A stretch of 30,569 nt of DNA from Lutibacter sp. (GCF_021647475.1 NZ_JAKIUR010000037.1:1-30569); one strand, 5' to 3'. Positions 1-7,116 are shown, counted from the stretch's first letter. The notes: a model not told the origin generated them from the sequence alone. Program-made: numbers and translations.

Positions 1-2
1 TA

Positions 3-116
3 GCCTTGAACCTCCTGAAAAATGAACAAACTAAAAAACTGTCGGTTAAAAGCAAAAGACTCAAAGCGGCTTGGGATGAAGACTATTTATTAAGGATATT
101 GAAAATAAAAGTGTGA
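3..116 (+). CDS. Transposase C-terminus, ISAs1 family (partial)
   Basis: An open frame from the window edge to TGA at 114-116 encodes 37 residues. They begin ALNLLKNEQTKK, continue with KRLKAAWDEDYLL and end in a short basic tail. The pattern ALNLLK, then a basic stretch, then KRLKA.W...YLL resembles the C-terminal end of DDE transposases of the ISAs1/H-repeat group as I remember them; there was no alignment. The preceding bases TA would allow isoleucine as the codon before GCC, fitting the usual IALNLLK. The catalytic DDE residues would lie upstream and are not visible, so it cannot be judged whether the transposase is intact. The frame is too short to have been found by length alone; the call depends on motif recognition. 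Confidence 0.6.
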   Translation, partial: ALNLLKNEQTKKLSVKSKRLKAAWDEDYLLRILKIKV

Positions 117-126
117 GTTTGCCCTG
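111..126. repeat. Probable right terminal inverted repeat of the insertion sequence
   Basis: Read on the minus strand this end begins CAGGGCAAACTCACAC. It overlaps the transposase stop codon and stops exactly where similarity to DUF3078 starts, as expected for the outer end of an insertion sequence. The matching left inverted repeat is not in the window, so the precise edge (126 plus or minus a few bases) is inferred. Confidence 0.45.
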
Positions 127-403
127 CAAAAGCACTGTTTTTACTTTTTGTTAAACCATAAGAGGCAATAATTTTATTATCCCAAGTTAAATTTCCTTTA
201 GCATAATTAAAATCATAATTAATACCTAAGTTACCAGCAACATTGTTTTCGCCACCTGTAACCCAATTAGAAAATGCAGATTGGTTAAATAAAAGTGTAA
301 TATTTCCTTTTTTAGTCCAACCTTCTTTTGGTTCTTCTTTTTTTTCTTGAGCAAAAGCAATAATATTTGCAAAAAGAAAAGTAATTAAAATTAATTTTTT
401 CAT
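127..403 (-). pseudogene. DUF3078 family outer-membrane-like protein, cut off by an insertion sequence
   Basis: The intact N-terminal third encodes a signal peptide (residues 1-18, ending ANIIAFAQ) and the start of a DUF3078 domain, with GWTKKGNITLLFNQSAFSNW, GGENNVAGNLGINYDFNY and TWDNKIIASYGLTKSKNSAF. These proteins are normally around 280-320 residues, predicted beta-barrels, and often stand at the end of the Fe-S assembly operon in flavobacteria. After about residue 92 the family pattern is lost. The frame reads on into the insertion sequence and stops at 83-85, giving only 106 residues, 14 of them foreign. The rest of the gene is probably beyond the insertion sequence to the left. The start codon and the 72-bp upstream spacer look normal, so a truncated exported peptide could still be made, but a working barrel is very unlikely. 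Confidence 0.75.
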
Positions 404-475
404 ATTATTTATTTTATAAATTAGAGTTTGCGAAAATATAATTATTAGACCAATTTATAGCAAAAAAGTCACATT

Positions 476-985
476 TTATTTTTCAGCTTTAAAAAGAGGA
501 ACGGATGAGCAAGCTTCACCAAACATAATAGATTTTGCAATAGGTTGTAATTTTTCAACTAACTGAATGTAAGCTGTTTCTGGAATTGGTTTATTGGCAC
601 AACCTTTAATTATTACTGGTAAATTTTTGTAATCTTTATAATTAAAACGATTTAAAATATCTTGAAAAATAGCATTTTCAAGTTCGTGTAAAGTCCCTAC
701 AATTATTTTTTTTGCAAAAGGAGTTAAATAGGTTGCAATAAGCATATATGCCCAAGATGGAATAATAGCGTTTGAAGAGCAAGTTAAAGCAATATATTGG
801 TTTTTATATTGACTCCAATTATGATTTTTCAAAAAATTTCTAAACGCTTTTTCCTTTAAAATAAAGTCATTAAATAACCAAGGTTTTATATCAATAATAG
901 TTCGTTTGCCGGAAGGATAAAAATCTTCTAAATCAATAGTTTTTAAACTACTATTAGCTACTCTATTTATAATATCATCAGCCAT
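476..985 (-). CDS. DUF2480 family protein
   Basis: This is a 169-residue cytoplasmic protein with no signal peptide or membrane segment. The opening ADDIINRVANSSLKTIDLEDF, the central W.QY......SSNAIIPSWAYML, and the late motif CANKPIPETAYIQLVEKL with GEACSSVPL are what I recognise as the DUF2480 family of Bacteroidetes. Biochemical function is unknown. Two conserved-looking cysteines (in IIKGCANK and GEACSSVP) and the position 12 bp downstream of the DUF59 gene, with sufE before that, suggest an accessory role in Fe-S cluster assembly or delivery; this is inference from context. Length is normal for the family. It is read in one operon with the two upstream genes, and is followed by 72 bp before the broken DUF3078 gene. 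Confidence 0.85.
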   Translation of the reverse strand: MADDIINRVANSSLKTIDLEDFYPSGKRTIIDIKPWLFNDFILKEKAFRNFLKNHNWSQYKNQYIALTCSSNAIIPSWAYMLIATYLTPFAKKIIVGTLHELENAIFQDILNRFNYKDYKNLPVIIKGCANKPIPETAYIQLVEKLQPIAKSIMFGEACSSVPLFKAEK

Positions 986-997
986 TATACTAAAGTT

Positions 998-1318
998 TTA
1001 TAAAAAACCGAGTTCTAATTTAGCTTCTTCACTCATCATATCTTGAGTCCAAATAGGATCAAATGTAATTTCAACTTCACAATTTTTAACTTCTTCAAGT
1101 ACTTTTACTTTTTCTTCAACTTCAACAGGTAAAGTTTCAGCTACAGGGCAATTTGGCGAGGTTAAAGTCATTAAAATTTTGACATCGTTGTTTTCACTTA
1201 CAAAAACATCGTATATTAAACCTAATTCAAAAATATCTACAGGTATTTCAGGATCATAAATTGATTTTAATACTTCAACAATTTTTTCGCCTAAATCTTG
1301 AACACGTTCACTATTCAT
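998..1318 (-). CDS. DUF59/MIP18 family Fe-S assembly protein, SufT/PaaD-like
   Basis: This 106-residue protein belongs to the DUF59 (MIP18, PaaD-like) family, which acts in maturation of Fe-S proteins. Visible hallmarks are YDPEIPVDIFELGLIYDV near residues 21-38, TLTSPNCPVAETLP around 51-64 with the conserved cysteine C57, and FDPIWTQDMMSEEAKLELG near the C-terminus. The closing W...MMSEEAK..LG segment is typical of the SUF-operon branch. It lies 51 bp after sufE and 12 bp before DUF2480 on the same strand, the usual flavobacterial order. Expected role: delivery or repair of clusters on target apoproteins in the cytoplasm. The name SufT would be reasonable, but sequence alone does not prove the same activity. 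Confidence 0.88.
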   Translation of the reverse strand: MNSERVQDLGEKIVEVLKSIYDPEIPVDIFELGLIYDVFVSENNDVKILMTLTSPNCPVAETLPVEVEEKVKVLEEVKNCEVEITFDPIWTQDMMSEEAKLELGFL

Positions 1319-1369
1319 TTCAAAAATCTTTGTTTATATTCATTCTAAATAAGTGCAAATATACAATTA

Positions 1370-1792
1370 TTAGCTTAATTTTGATTGAAATGCTAAAGCG
1401 TATAATTTTATTTGTTTTATCATAGAAATCAATCCATTTGCACGTGTTGGAGATAAGTGTTCTTTTAATCCAATTTTATCAATAAAATTAGTATCAGCCT
1501 CTAAAATTTCTTTTGGAGTATGATGGTTAAAAACACGCAATAACAAAGCAACCATACCTTTTGTTAAAATAGCATCACTATCTGCGGTAAAAGTTAATTT
1601 ATCATCTTCAATAGTTGAGTGAAGCCATACTTTTGATTGGCAACCGTTTATTAAATTTTCATCCTTTTTATTAGCTTCATCAATAAGAGGTAATGATTTT
1701 CCTAATTCAATAATATATTCGTAACGTTCCATCCAATCTTCAAACATGGAAAACTCGTCTATAATTTCTTCTTGTATTTCTTTGATAGTCAT
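1370..1792 (-). CDS. sufE: Cysteine desulfuration protein SufE
   Basis: SufE accepts persulfide sulfur from the cysteine desulfurase SufS and passes it to the SufBCD scaffold during Fe-S cluster assembly. The 140-residue length is normal. The active-site cysteine is C51 in LINGCQSKVWL, with the typical downstream ADSDAILTKGMVALLLRVF helix and a C-terminal LSPTRANGLISMI segment. It is the first gene of this minus-strand run. The sufB, C, D and S genes, which often precede it in flavobacteria, are not in the window: the next gene upstream (1891) is divergent and unrelated. sufE therefore seems to start its own transcription unit, helped by a TATTTTTG -7-type site at 1811-1818. The start ATG at 1790-1792 gives the standard N-terminus TIKEIQEEIIDEF. 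Confidence 0.93.
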   Translation of the reverse strand: MTIKEIQEEIIDEFSMFEDWMERYEYIIELGKSLPLIDEANKKDENLINGCQSKVWLHSTIEDDKLTFTADSDAILTKGMVALLLRVFNHHTPKEILEADTNFIDKIGLKEHLSPTRANGLISMIKQIKLYALAFQSKLS

Positions 1793-1810
1793 TTTTTAAA
1801 CTTATTTTTG

Positions 1811-1818
1811 CAAAAATA
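1811..1818 (-). promoter_or_regulatory. Bacteroidetes-type -7 element for the sufE operon
   Basis: Minus-strand TATTTTTG matches the consensus TAnnTTTG exactly and ends 18 bp before the sufE start codon. No good TTTG -33 box is visible at the expected distance, so this is a candidate only. Confidence 0.45.
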
Positions 1819-1890
1819 ATCACATCTATACTTTAAAAAAAATATATAGAAAGATATATTTAAAAAAGAGATGTTTAGTTAGATAAAATT

Positions 1891-2817
1891 ATGAGTAAAT
1901 TATTAATTGTTGGAACGGTTGCTTTTGACGCAATTGAAACTCCGTTTGGTAAAACCGATAAAATATTAGGAGGAGCAGCAACCTACATTTCATTATCAGC
2001 TTCGCAATTTGGTGCAGAATCAGGAATAGTATCTGTGGTTGGAGGCGATTTTCCTAAAGCGTATATTACTAAATTAAATGAAAGAAATATTAATACAGAT
2101 GGTATTGAAATTGTTGAAGATGGAAAAACATTTTTTTGGAAAGGATTATATCATAACGATTTAAATTCAAGAGATACGTTAATTACGGATTTAAATGTAT
2201 TAGCAGATTTTAATCCAGTAGTTCCAGAAAATTTTAAAGACACTGATTTTTTAATGTTAGGTAATTTACATCCAGCTGTACAAATGGAAGTGATAAAACA
2301 AATTCCTGTTCGTCCAAAATTGGTAGTACTAGATACCATGAATTTTTGGATGGATAATACGTTGGATGAATTAATGGAAGTAATTGCAAAAATTGATGTA
2401 ATCACCATAAATGATGAAGAAGCCCGTCAATTATCTGGAGAATATTCTCTAGTGAAAGCAGCTCAAAAAATACATAAAATGGGACCAAAATTTGTAGTGA
2501 TAAAAAAGGGTGAGCATGGAGCGTTATTATTTAATAATGGCGATGTATTTTTTGCTCCAGCATTACCTTTAGAAGAAGTTTTTGATCCAACAGGTGCGGG
2601 TGATACTTTTGCAGGTGGATTTATTGGATATATTTCTAAAACTGGAGATATTTCCTTTGAAAACATGAAACGTGCCGTAATTGCAGGTTCTAATTTAGCA
2701 TCGTTTTGTGTAGAAAAATTTGGAACAGAACGGATGGAAACATTAACACATGATGAAATTCAGAAACGATTATTACAATTTAAATTGTTAACCCAATTTG
2801 ATATTGAATTAAGTTAA
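1891..2817 (+). CDS. PfkB family sugar/nucleoside kinase
   Basis: This 308-residue ribokinase-fold kinase phosphorylates a sugar or nucleoside hydroxyl with ATP. The N-terminal PfkB signature is around residues 27-52 (GGAATYISLSASQFGAESGI, then VVGGDF). The C-terminal signature DPTGAGD occupies 232-238, followed by TFAGGFIGY; D238 is the expected catalytic base and the glycines form the anion hole. Substrate is not evident: it is neither a clear RbsK, FruK nor adenosine kinase by motif. It stands alone, divergent from sufE (98 bp apart), and is closed by a strong terminator at 2824-2852. The next gene on the same strand is a PurF-like phosphoribosyltransferase. I recall this pair as recurring in Bacteroidetes, which hints at a ribose or PRPP-related substrate, but that is inference. 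Confidence 0.88.
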   Translation: MSKLLIVGTVAFDAIETPFGKTDKILGGAATYISLSASQFGAESGIVSVVGGDFPKAYITKLNERNINTDGIEIVEDGKTFFWKGLYHNDLNSRDTLITDLNVLADFNPVVPENFKDTDFLMLGNLHPAVQMEVIKQIPVRPKLVVLDTMNFWMDNTLDELMEVIAKIDVITINDEEARQLSGEYSLVKAAQKIHKMGPKFVVIKKGEHGALLFNNGDVFFAPALPLEEVFDPTGAGDTFAGGFIGYISKTGDISFENMKRAVIAGSNLASFCVEKFGTERMETLTHDEIQKRLLQFKLLTQFDIELS

Positions 2818-2823
2818 AAAATT

Positions 2824-2852
2824 AAATTCCGCCACTGTGCGGAATTTTTTAT
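2824..2852 (+). terminator. Rho-independent terminator after the PfkB kinase gene
   Basis: A perfect 9-bp stem, AAATTCCGC (2824-2832) with GCGGAATTT (2839-2847), has a 6-base loop CACTGT and runs into a T tract. It starts 7 bp after the kinase stop codon and should separate it from the downstream gene. Confidence 0.85.
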
Positions 2853-2862
2853 ATAATTTTAC

Positions 2863-3168
2863 TACTAATAACTCATTGTGCATTATGATAAAATTTCGTC
2901 AATTCGAGTAAATTTTAGCCTTTTTAGGCTTAAAATTAGTATCGAGAATAGGTTTTTTAGTTAAAAACAGCCATTCTCAATACAATTTTTTATCAAAAAT
3001 TACCTGCCTTGCCGTCAGGAAGGCTCGAACTGACGTGTTTTGTTTGCAAATTACGTCAGATTGAGTGAAATTCTGAAAGAATTTTGTATCGAAATTAAGT
3101 AATTTGCTTACATCGAACTGACGTAACAGTAAGTTTAAAGAATCAAAATGCACAACGAGTTACTAATA
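2863..3168. repeat. Family 1 element, copy A: 290-bp inverted-repeat element with 8-bp flanking duplication
   Basis: The body at 2871-3160 begins ACTCATTGTGCATTATGAT and ends in the complement of ACTCGTTGTGCATTTTGAT, so the ends are about 19-bp terminal inverted repeats with two mismatches. Both sides are flanked by an identical TACTAATA (2863-2870 and 3161-3168), which looks like a target duplication. The body has no open frame of useful size. It is full of dyads: AATTTTAGCCT with AGGCTTAAAATT (2911-2936), GTATCGAGAAT with ATTCTCAATAC (2939-2983), and a CCTGCC...GTCAGGAAGG block (3003-3023). Compared with copy B it carries an extra 88-bp module (3036-3123) bounded by two copies of TCGAACTGACG. 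Together with the terminator it accounts for the 359-bp gap before the next gene. Confidence 0.85.
3103..3137 (+). promoter_or_regulatory. Possible outward promoter at the end of family 1 copy A
   Basis: TTTG at 3103-3106 is followed after 23 bp by TAAGTTTA (3130-3137), which matches the -7 consensus TAnnTTTG at all but the last base. The position, 40 bp before the start codon at 3177, would suit transcription of the downstream gene. The spacing is at the long end, so this is tentative. Confidence 0.3.
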
Positions 3169-3176
3169 TTTTAAAT

Positions 3177-5075
3177 ATGAGTGACGCAATTAAACACGAA
3201 TGTGGTATAGCAATGGTTCGGTTATTAAAACCTTTGCAATTTTACAAAGACAAATACGGTTCAGCATTTTATGGGCTAAACAAAATGTATTTGTTAATGG
3301 AAAAACAGCATAATAGAGGTCAGGATGGAGCTGGATTAGCAAGTATAAAATTTAATGTAAAACCAGGAATTCGTTATATCAGCAGAATTCGTTCTAATGC
3401 AAATCAGCCTATTCAAGATGTTTTTGCTCAAATTAATAATCGATTAAACACGTTAAACTCCAATTTTCCTGATAAGATAAACGATGTTCAATGGCAGTTA
3501 GAAAACGCACCATATATAGGGAATTTATATTTAGGTCATGTGCGTTATGGAACTTTTGGTAAAAATAGTATTGAAAGTGTACATCCTTTTTTACGCCAAA
3601 GCAACTGGATGCACAAAAGTTTAATTGTTGCTGGGAATTTTAATATGACCAATTCAAAACGATTATTTAATGATTTGGTTGAAATAGGACAGCATCCAAA
3701 AGAAATGACAGATACCGTTACGGTAATGGAAAAAATTGGGCATTTTATTGATGATGAAACTACTAAATTATATCGGAAATTAAAAAAAGAAGGCTATTCT
3801 AAAAAAGAAGCATCTCCAATAATTGAAGAACAATTAAATTTAAAAAAAATCCTTAAAAAATCTGCTAAAAACTGGGATGGAGGTTATGCAATGGCTGGGT
3901 TATTAGGTCATGGTGATGCTTTTGTATTACGTGATCCGGCAGGAATTAGACCTGCATTTTATTATGCTGATGATGAGGTAGTTGTAGTTGCTTCTGAACG
4001 ACCAGTAATTCAAACTGTTTTTAATATTTCCATTAAAAAAGTAAAGGAAATCAAACCCGGAAATGCGTTAATTATTAAAAGAAACGGTACTATTTCAACT
4101 AATAAAATAAAAGAACCATTACCTAAAAAAGCTTGTTCATTTGAACGTATTTATTTTTCAAGAGGAAGTGATGCTGATATTTACAAAGAACGAAAAAATT
4201 TAGGAAGATTAGTTTTTCCGCAAATTCTAAAAAAGATAAATAGCGATATTAAAAATACGGTATTTTCGTTTATACCAAATACTGCTGAAACTTCATATTA
4301 TGGAATGCGTGAAGCAGCGGTAGATTATTTAAATCTTCAAAAAACGGATATTATTTTAAATGGTAAACGTAGTTTATCCGCAGAAAAAGTTACCGAAATT
4401 TTAGCCGAAAGTCCTCGGTTTGAAAAATTAGCCATTAAAGATGCTAAATTACGAACTTTTATAGCAGATGACAATAGTAGAGATGATTTAGTTGGGCACG
4501 TGTACGATGTAACTTACGGAATTGTAAAACCTACAGATAATTTAGTAATAATTGATGATAGTATTGTTAGGGGAACAACCTTAAAGAAAAGTATCATTAA
4601 AATTTTAGACCGATTGCATCCTAAAAAAATAGTGGTAGTTTCTTCTGCTCCGCAAATTAGATATCCAGATTGTTACGGAATTGATATGGCTAAATTAGGA
4701 GATTTTATTGCGTTTAGAGCTACGTTGGAATTATTGAAACAGACGAATCAAAATCACATTTTGGATGAAGTTTATAAAGATTGTAAACAACAACAGCTTT
4801 TAGAGGATGAAAAAATAAAAAATGCTGTTATCAAAATTTATGAACCATTTACAAATGAGCAAATTTCAGATAAAATAGCAGAAATGCTTAAAACAGCAGA
4901 AATTAATGCGGAAGTTGAAATTGTATATCAAACGGTTGAAAATTTACATAAAGCCATTCCAAATCATTTAGGAGATTGGTATTTTACAGGAGATTATCCA
5001 ACTCCTGGCGGAAATAGAGTGGTAAATGATGCCTTTATTAATTTTTATGAAGGCTCAAACAAAAGAGCTTATTAA
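3177..5075 (+). CDS. PurF-like class II glutamine amidotransferase / phosphoribosyltransferase (long form)
   Basis: Two domains are clear. The N-terminal Ntn-type glutaminase domain has C9 in HECGIA (probably exposed after removal of eight residues), HNRGQDGAG near 45, and GHVRYGT near 121. The C-terminal phosphoribosyltransferase domain has RTFIADDNSRDD and the PRPP loop VIIDDSIVRGTT at about 457-468. This is the architecture of amidophosphoribosyltransferase, the first step of purine synthesis. At 632 residues it is over 100 longer than ordinary PurF, with an insertion around 185-230. The glutaminase motif normally written AHNGNLTN reads AGNFNMTN (152-159), so the oxyanion-hole glycine position is F155. 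Bacteroidetes often also carry a standard PurF elsewhere, so this may be a paralogue with another acceptor. Its upstream region is almost wholly occupied by repeat element copy A. Confidence 0.8.
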   Translation: MSDAIKHECGIAMVRLLKPLQFYKDKYGSAFYGLNKMYLLMEKQHNRGQDGAGLASIKFNVKPGIRYISRIRSNANQPIQDVFAQINNRLNTLNSNFPDKINDVQWQLENAPYIGNLYLGHVRYGTFGKNSIESVHPFLRQSNWMHKSLIVAGNFNMTNSKRLFNDLVEIGQHPKEMTDTVTVMEKIGHFIDDETTKLYRKLKKEGYSKKEASPIIEEQLNLKKILKKSAKNWDGGYAMAGLLGHGDAFVLRDPAGIRPAFYYADDEVVVVASERPVIQTVFNISIKKVKEIKPGNALIIKRNGTISTNKIKEPLPKKACSFERIYFSRGSDADIYKERKNLGRLVFPQILKKINSDIKNTVFSFIPNTAETSYYGMREAAVDYLNLQKTDIILNGKRSLSAEKVTEILAESPRFEKLAIKDAKLRTFIADDNSRDDLVGHVYDVTYGIVKPTDNLVIIDDSIVRGTTLKKSIIKILDRLHPKKIVVVSSAPQIRYPDCYGIDMAKLGDFIAFRATLELLKQTNQNHILDEVYKDCKQQQLLEDEKIKNAVIKIYEPFTNEQISDKIAEMLKTAEINAEVEIVYQTVENLHKAIPNHLGDWYFTGDYPTPGGNRVVNDAFINFYEGSNKRAY

Positions 5076-5192
5076 TTGGTTTTATTGAATTCATTTAAAT
5101 GTTTCACCTTGTTCAAAATAAACGTTTTGAAGATATTGTAGCGTGTCTTTTTTTTAGTAATTTTAGGGTAATCAAATTTTCAATTTTATATT

Positions 5193-6989
5193 ATGAAAAA
5201 ACTCACTTGGTTTTCAGCAAGTATTATCCTATTTTTTTTAATAACGATTACATCTTGTAAAAAATCTACTAAAAGTGCAAAGTCTCAAAAAACAACAGAA
5301 AACACCGTAAATAAAAAATGGTGGAAAGAGGCAGTTGTCTATCAAATTTATCCAAGAAGTTTTCAAGACACAGATGGTGATGGTATTGGAGATTTAAAAG
5401 GAATTACCAGTCGTTTAGATTATGTTAAAAGTTTAGGGGTAGATATCATTTGGTTAAATCCAATTTATGCTAGTCCAAATGCAGATAATGGCTATGATAT
5501 TAGCAATTATGACGCTATCATGAAAGAATTTGGAACGATGAAAGATTTTGATACCATGCTTTCCGAAATGCATAAACGCGGATTAAAATTAGTGATGGAT
5601 TTGGTCGTAAATCATAGTAGTGACCAGCATGAGTGGTTTAAACAATCTCGTAGTTCAAGAACAAATCCATATCGGAATTATTATCATTGGTGGCCTGCCG
5701 AAAAAGGAACACCACCTTTTAGACCTTGTGCTTTTGATGAAGATGGTAGTGCTTGGAAATATGATAAATTAACAAATAGTTACTACCTACATTATTTTAG
5801 TTACAAACAACCAGATTTAAATTGGGAAAACCCAAAAGTAAGACAAGAAATTTACGCCATGATGAATAGGTGGTTAAAAAAAGGTGTAGATGGTTTTAGA
5901 ATGGATGTGATTCCGTTTATAAGCAAAGACACAACTTTCCCTGTAATTACTAAAAAAATCTTAAAAGAAAAGTTTAATGGATCTTGGGGGCAATATTTTG
6001 CAAGTGGACCACATTTACATGAGTATTTACAAGAAATGAATAAGGAAGTTTTAAGTAAATATGATGTCATGTCACTTGCAGAAGGTGCTGGAACCACGTT
6101 AAAAACTGCCATGGATTTTGTAGATCCTGCTCGTCACGAATTAGATATGAGTTATCATTTTGATGGTGTAAGTTTAGGATATTTGCCAAATCAATTTAAA
6201 CAAATGGATCCTAACGGTTATAAGTTGACTGAATTTAAAAAAGTATATTCTGATTGGGATAAAGTTTTTGAAAAAAAAGGTTGGGGAACTATCTACTTAG
6301 GAAATCATGATCAACCACGAATGGTAACCCGTTGGGGAAATGACAGCGAAGAATTCAGAGCGATTTCTTCAAAAATGCTTTCCACATTTTTATTAACGAT
6401 GCGTGGCACACCTTATTATTATTTTGGTGATGAATTAGGAATGTCGAATATAAAATTTAATGACATTAAAGATTATAGAGACATTGAAACTATTAGTATG
6501 TATAAGCGCACCGAAGATAAAGGCGGTGATTTACATTATTTTTTAGAAGGTCAAAAAATAAGTGCACGTGATAATGGTAGAACACCATTTCAATGGGATG
6601 CTTCAGAAAATGCAGGATTTACAACAGGAATTCCTTGGATAAAAATTAACAAAAATGAAAATGAAATCAATGTAGTTTCTGAAGAAAACAATCCAGATTC
6701 GCCACTTAATTACTTTAAAAAATTGGTTCAATTAAGAAAAAACAATAAAGATGTATTGGTTTACGGAAGCTACAAATTGTTAGATAAAAATAACCCAAAT
6801 GTATATGCTTATACAAGAACTTCAGGCAATCAAAAAATGTTGATTCTGCTGAACTTTAAAGCAATAGAAGCAACAGCTAATACTGGTTTAGATTTAAGTA
6901 ATGCAACAGTTTTATTAAGCAATTATTCAAATGCTAAAGTGAGTCAAAAATTACAACCTTATGAAGCGTTAGTATTAGCATTGAAATAA
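5193..6989 (+). CDS. GH13 alpha-glucosidase, oligo-1,6-glucosidase-like lipoprotein
   Basis: This is a 598-residue glycoside hydrolase of family 13 that should release glucose from short alpha-glucans. An N-terminal lipoprotein signal ends in ITSC with C22 as the lipidated residue. The next residues are KKSTKSAK, not acidic, so the Bacteroidetes surface-export signal seems absent and a periplasmic position is likely (inference). The (beta/alpha)8 domain starts at WWKEAVVYQIYPRSF (about 43-57). Conserved regions are DLVVNH (136-141), GFRMDVI with nucleophile D238, LAEG with acid/base E297, and GNHDQ with D373. Valine directly after the nucleophile is the pattern of isomaltase/oligo-1,6-glucosidase, whereas maltases usually have threonine or alanine there. 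A C-terminal beta domain covers roughly 510-598. No SusC/SusD or regulator genes are adjacent. Confidence 0.9.
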   Translation: MKKLTWFSASIILFFLITITSCKKSTKSAKSQKTTENTVNKKWWKEAVVYQIYPRSFQDTDGDGIGDLKGITSRLDYVKSLGVDIIWLNPIYASPNADNGYDISNYDAIMKEFGTMKDFDTMLSEMHKRGLKLVMDLVVNHSSDQHEWFKQSRSSRTNPYRNYYHWWPAEKGTPPFRPCAFDEDGSAWKYDKLTNSYYLHYFSYKQPDLNWENPKVRQEIYAMMNRWLKKGVDGFRMDVIPFISKDTTFPVITKKILKEKFNGSWGQYFASGPHLHEYLQEMNKEVLSKYDVMSLAEGAGTTLKTAMDFVDPARHELDMSYHFDGVSLGYLPNQFKQMDPNGYKLTEFKKVYSDWDKVFEKKGWGTIYLGNHDQPRMVTRWGNDSEEFRAISSKMLSTFLLTMRGTPYYYFGDELGMSNIKFNDIKDYRDIETISMYKRTEDKGGDLHYFLEGQKISARDNGRTPFQWDASENAGFTTGIPWIKINKNENEINVVSEENNPDSPLNYFKKLVQLRKNNKDVLVYGSYKLLDKNNPNVYAYTRTSGNQKMLILLNFKAIEATANTGLDLSNATVLLSNYSNAKVSQKLQPYEALVLALK

Positions 6990-6992
6990 CAG

Positions 6993-7021
6993 GATAGTTA
7001 TTGCATTCGATGCTAACTATC
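6993..7021 (+). terminator. Stem-loop just after the GH13 gene
   Basis: GATAGTTA (6993-7000) pairs with TAACTATC (7014-7021), and inside it GCAT (7003-7006) pairs with ATGC (7010-7013), giving a 12-bp stem with a two-base bulge and a TCG loop. No T tract follows, so it may only stabilise the mRNA end or assist the stronger terminator downstream. Confidence 0.5.
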
Positions 7022-7059
7022 ATTTAATGATATATAGAAAAATATAAATATTGAATTAA

Positions 7060-7090
7060 AAAAACCGACTTTTTAAGTCGGTTTTTCTTT
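7060..7090. terminator. Bidirectional terminator between the GH13 gene and the superoxide dismutase gene
   Basis: AAAACCGACTT (7061-7071) and AAGTCGGTTTT (7075-7085) form a perfect 11-bp stem with a 3-base loop, with T runs on both strands. It lies between two convergent genes and should serve both. Confidence 0.88.
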
Positions 7091-7116
7091 GATTTTGTTT
7101 AGTAGTAAATAGAAAT

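Larger units (their letters stand above)
1..126 (+). mobile_element. Right end of an ISAs1-like insertion sequence (partial)
   Basis: The first 126 bases look like the downstream end of an insertion sequence that continues left of the window. They contain the last codons of a transposase on the plus strand, ending in TGA at 114-116, followed by GTTTGCCCTG up to about 126. Homology to the neighbouring DUF3078 gene begins abruptly right after this point. The element boundary is inferred from that break, because the left end and any target duplication lie outside the window. The family assignment (ISAs1, which includes the E. coli H-repeat proteins) rests only on the transposase C-terminus. Confidence 0.65.

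Noticed and set aside
2151..2408. Open frame of 85 codons on the minus strand inside the PfkB kinase gene
   Set aside because: It lies opposite well-conserved kinase codons, and its translation resembles no family; it is a shadow. The same applies to frames at 2463-2666, 5852-6112, 11129-11320, 13772-13957, 15267-15545, 17062-17265, 22936-23286 and 29597-29782.
2871..3160. Element copy A considered as a small structured RNA gene or riboswitch for the PurF-like gene
   Set aside because: Terminal inverted repeats, an 8-bp flanking duplication and copies at unrelated loci fit a mobile repeat better; a purine riboswitch core was not recognised.
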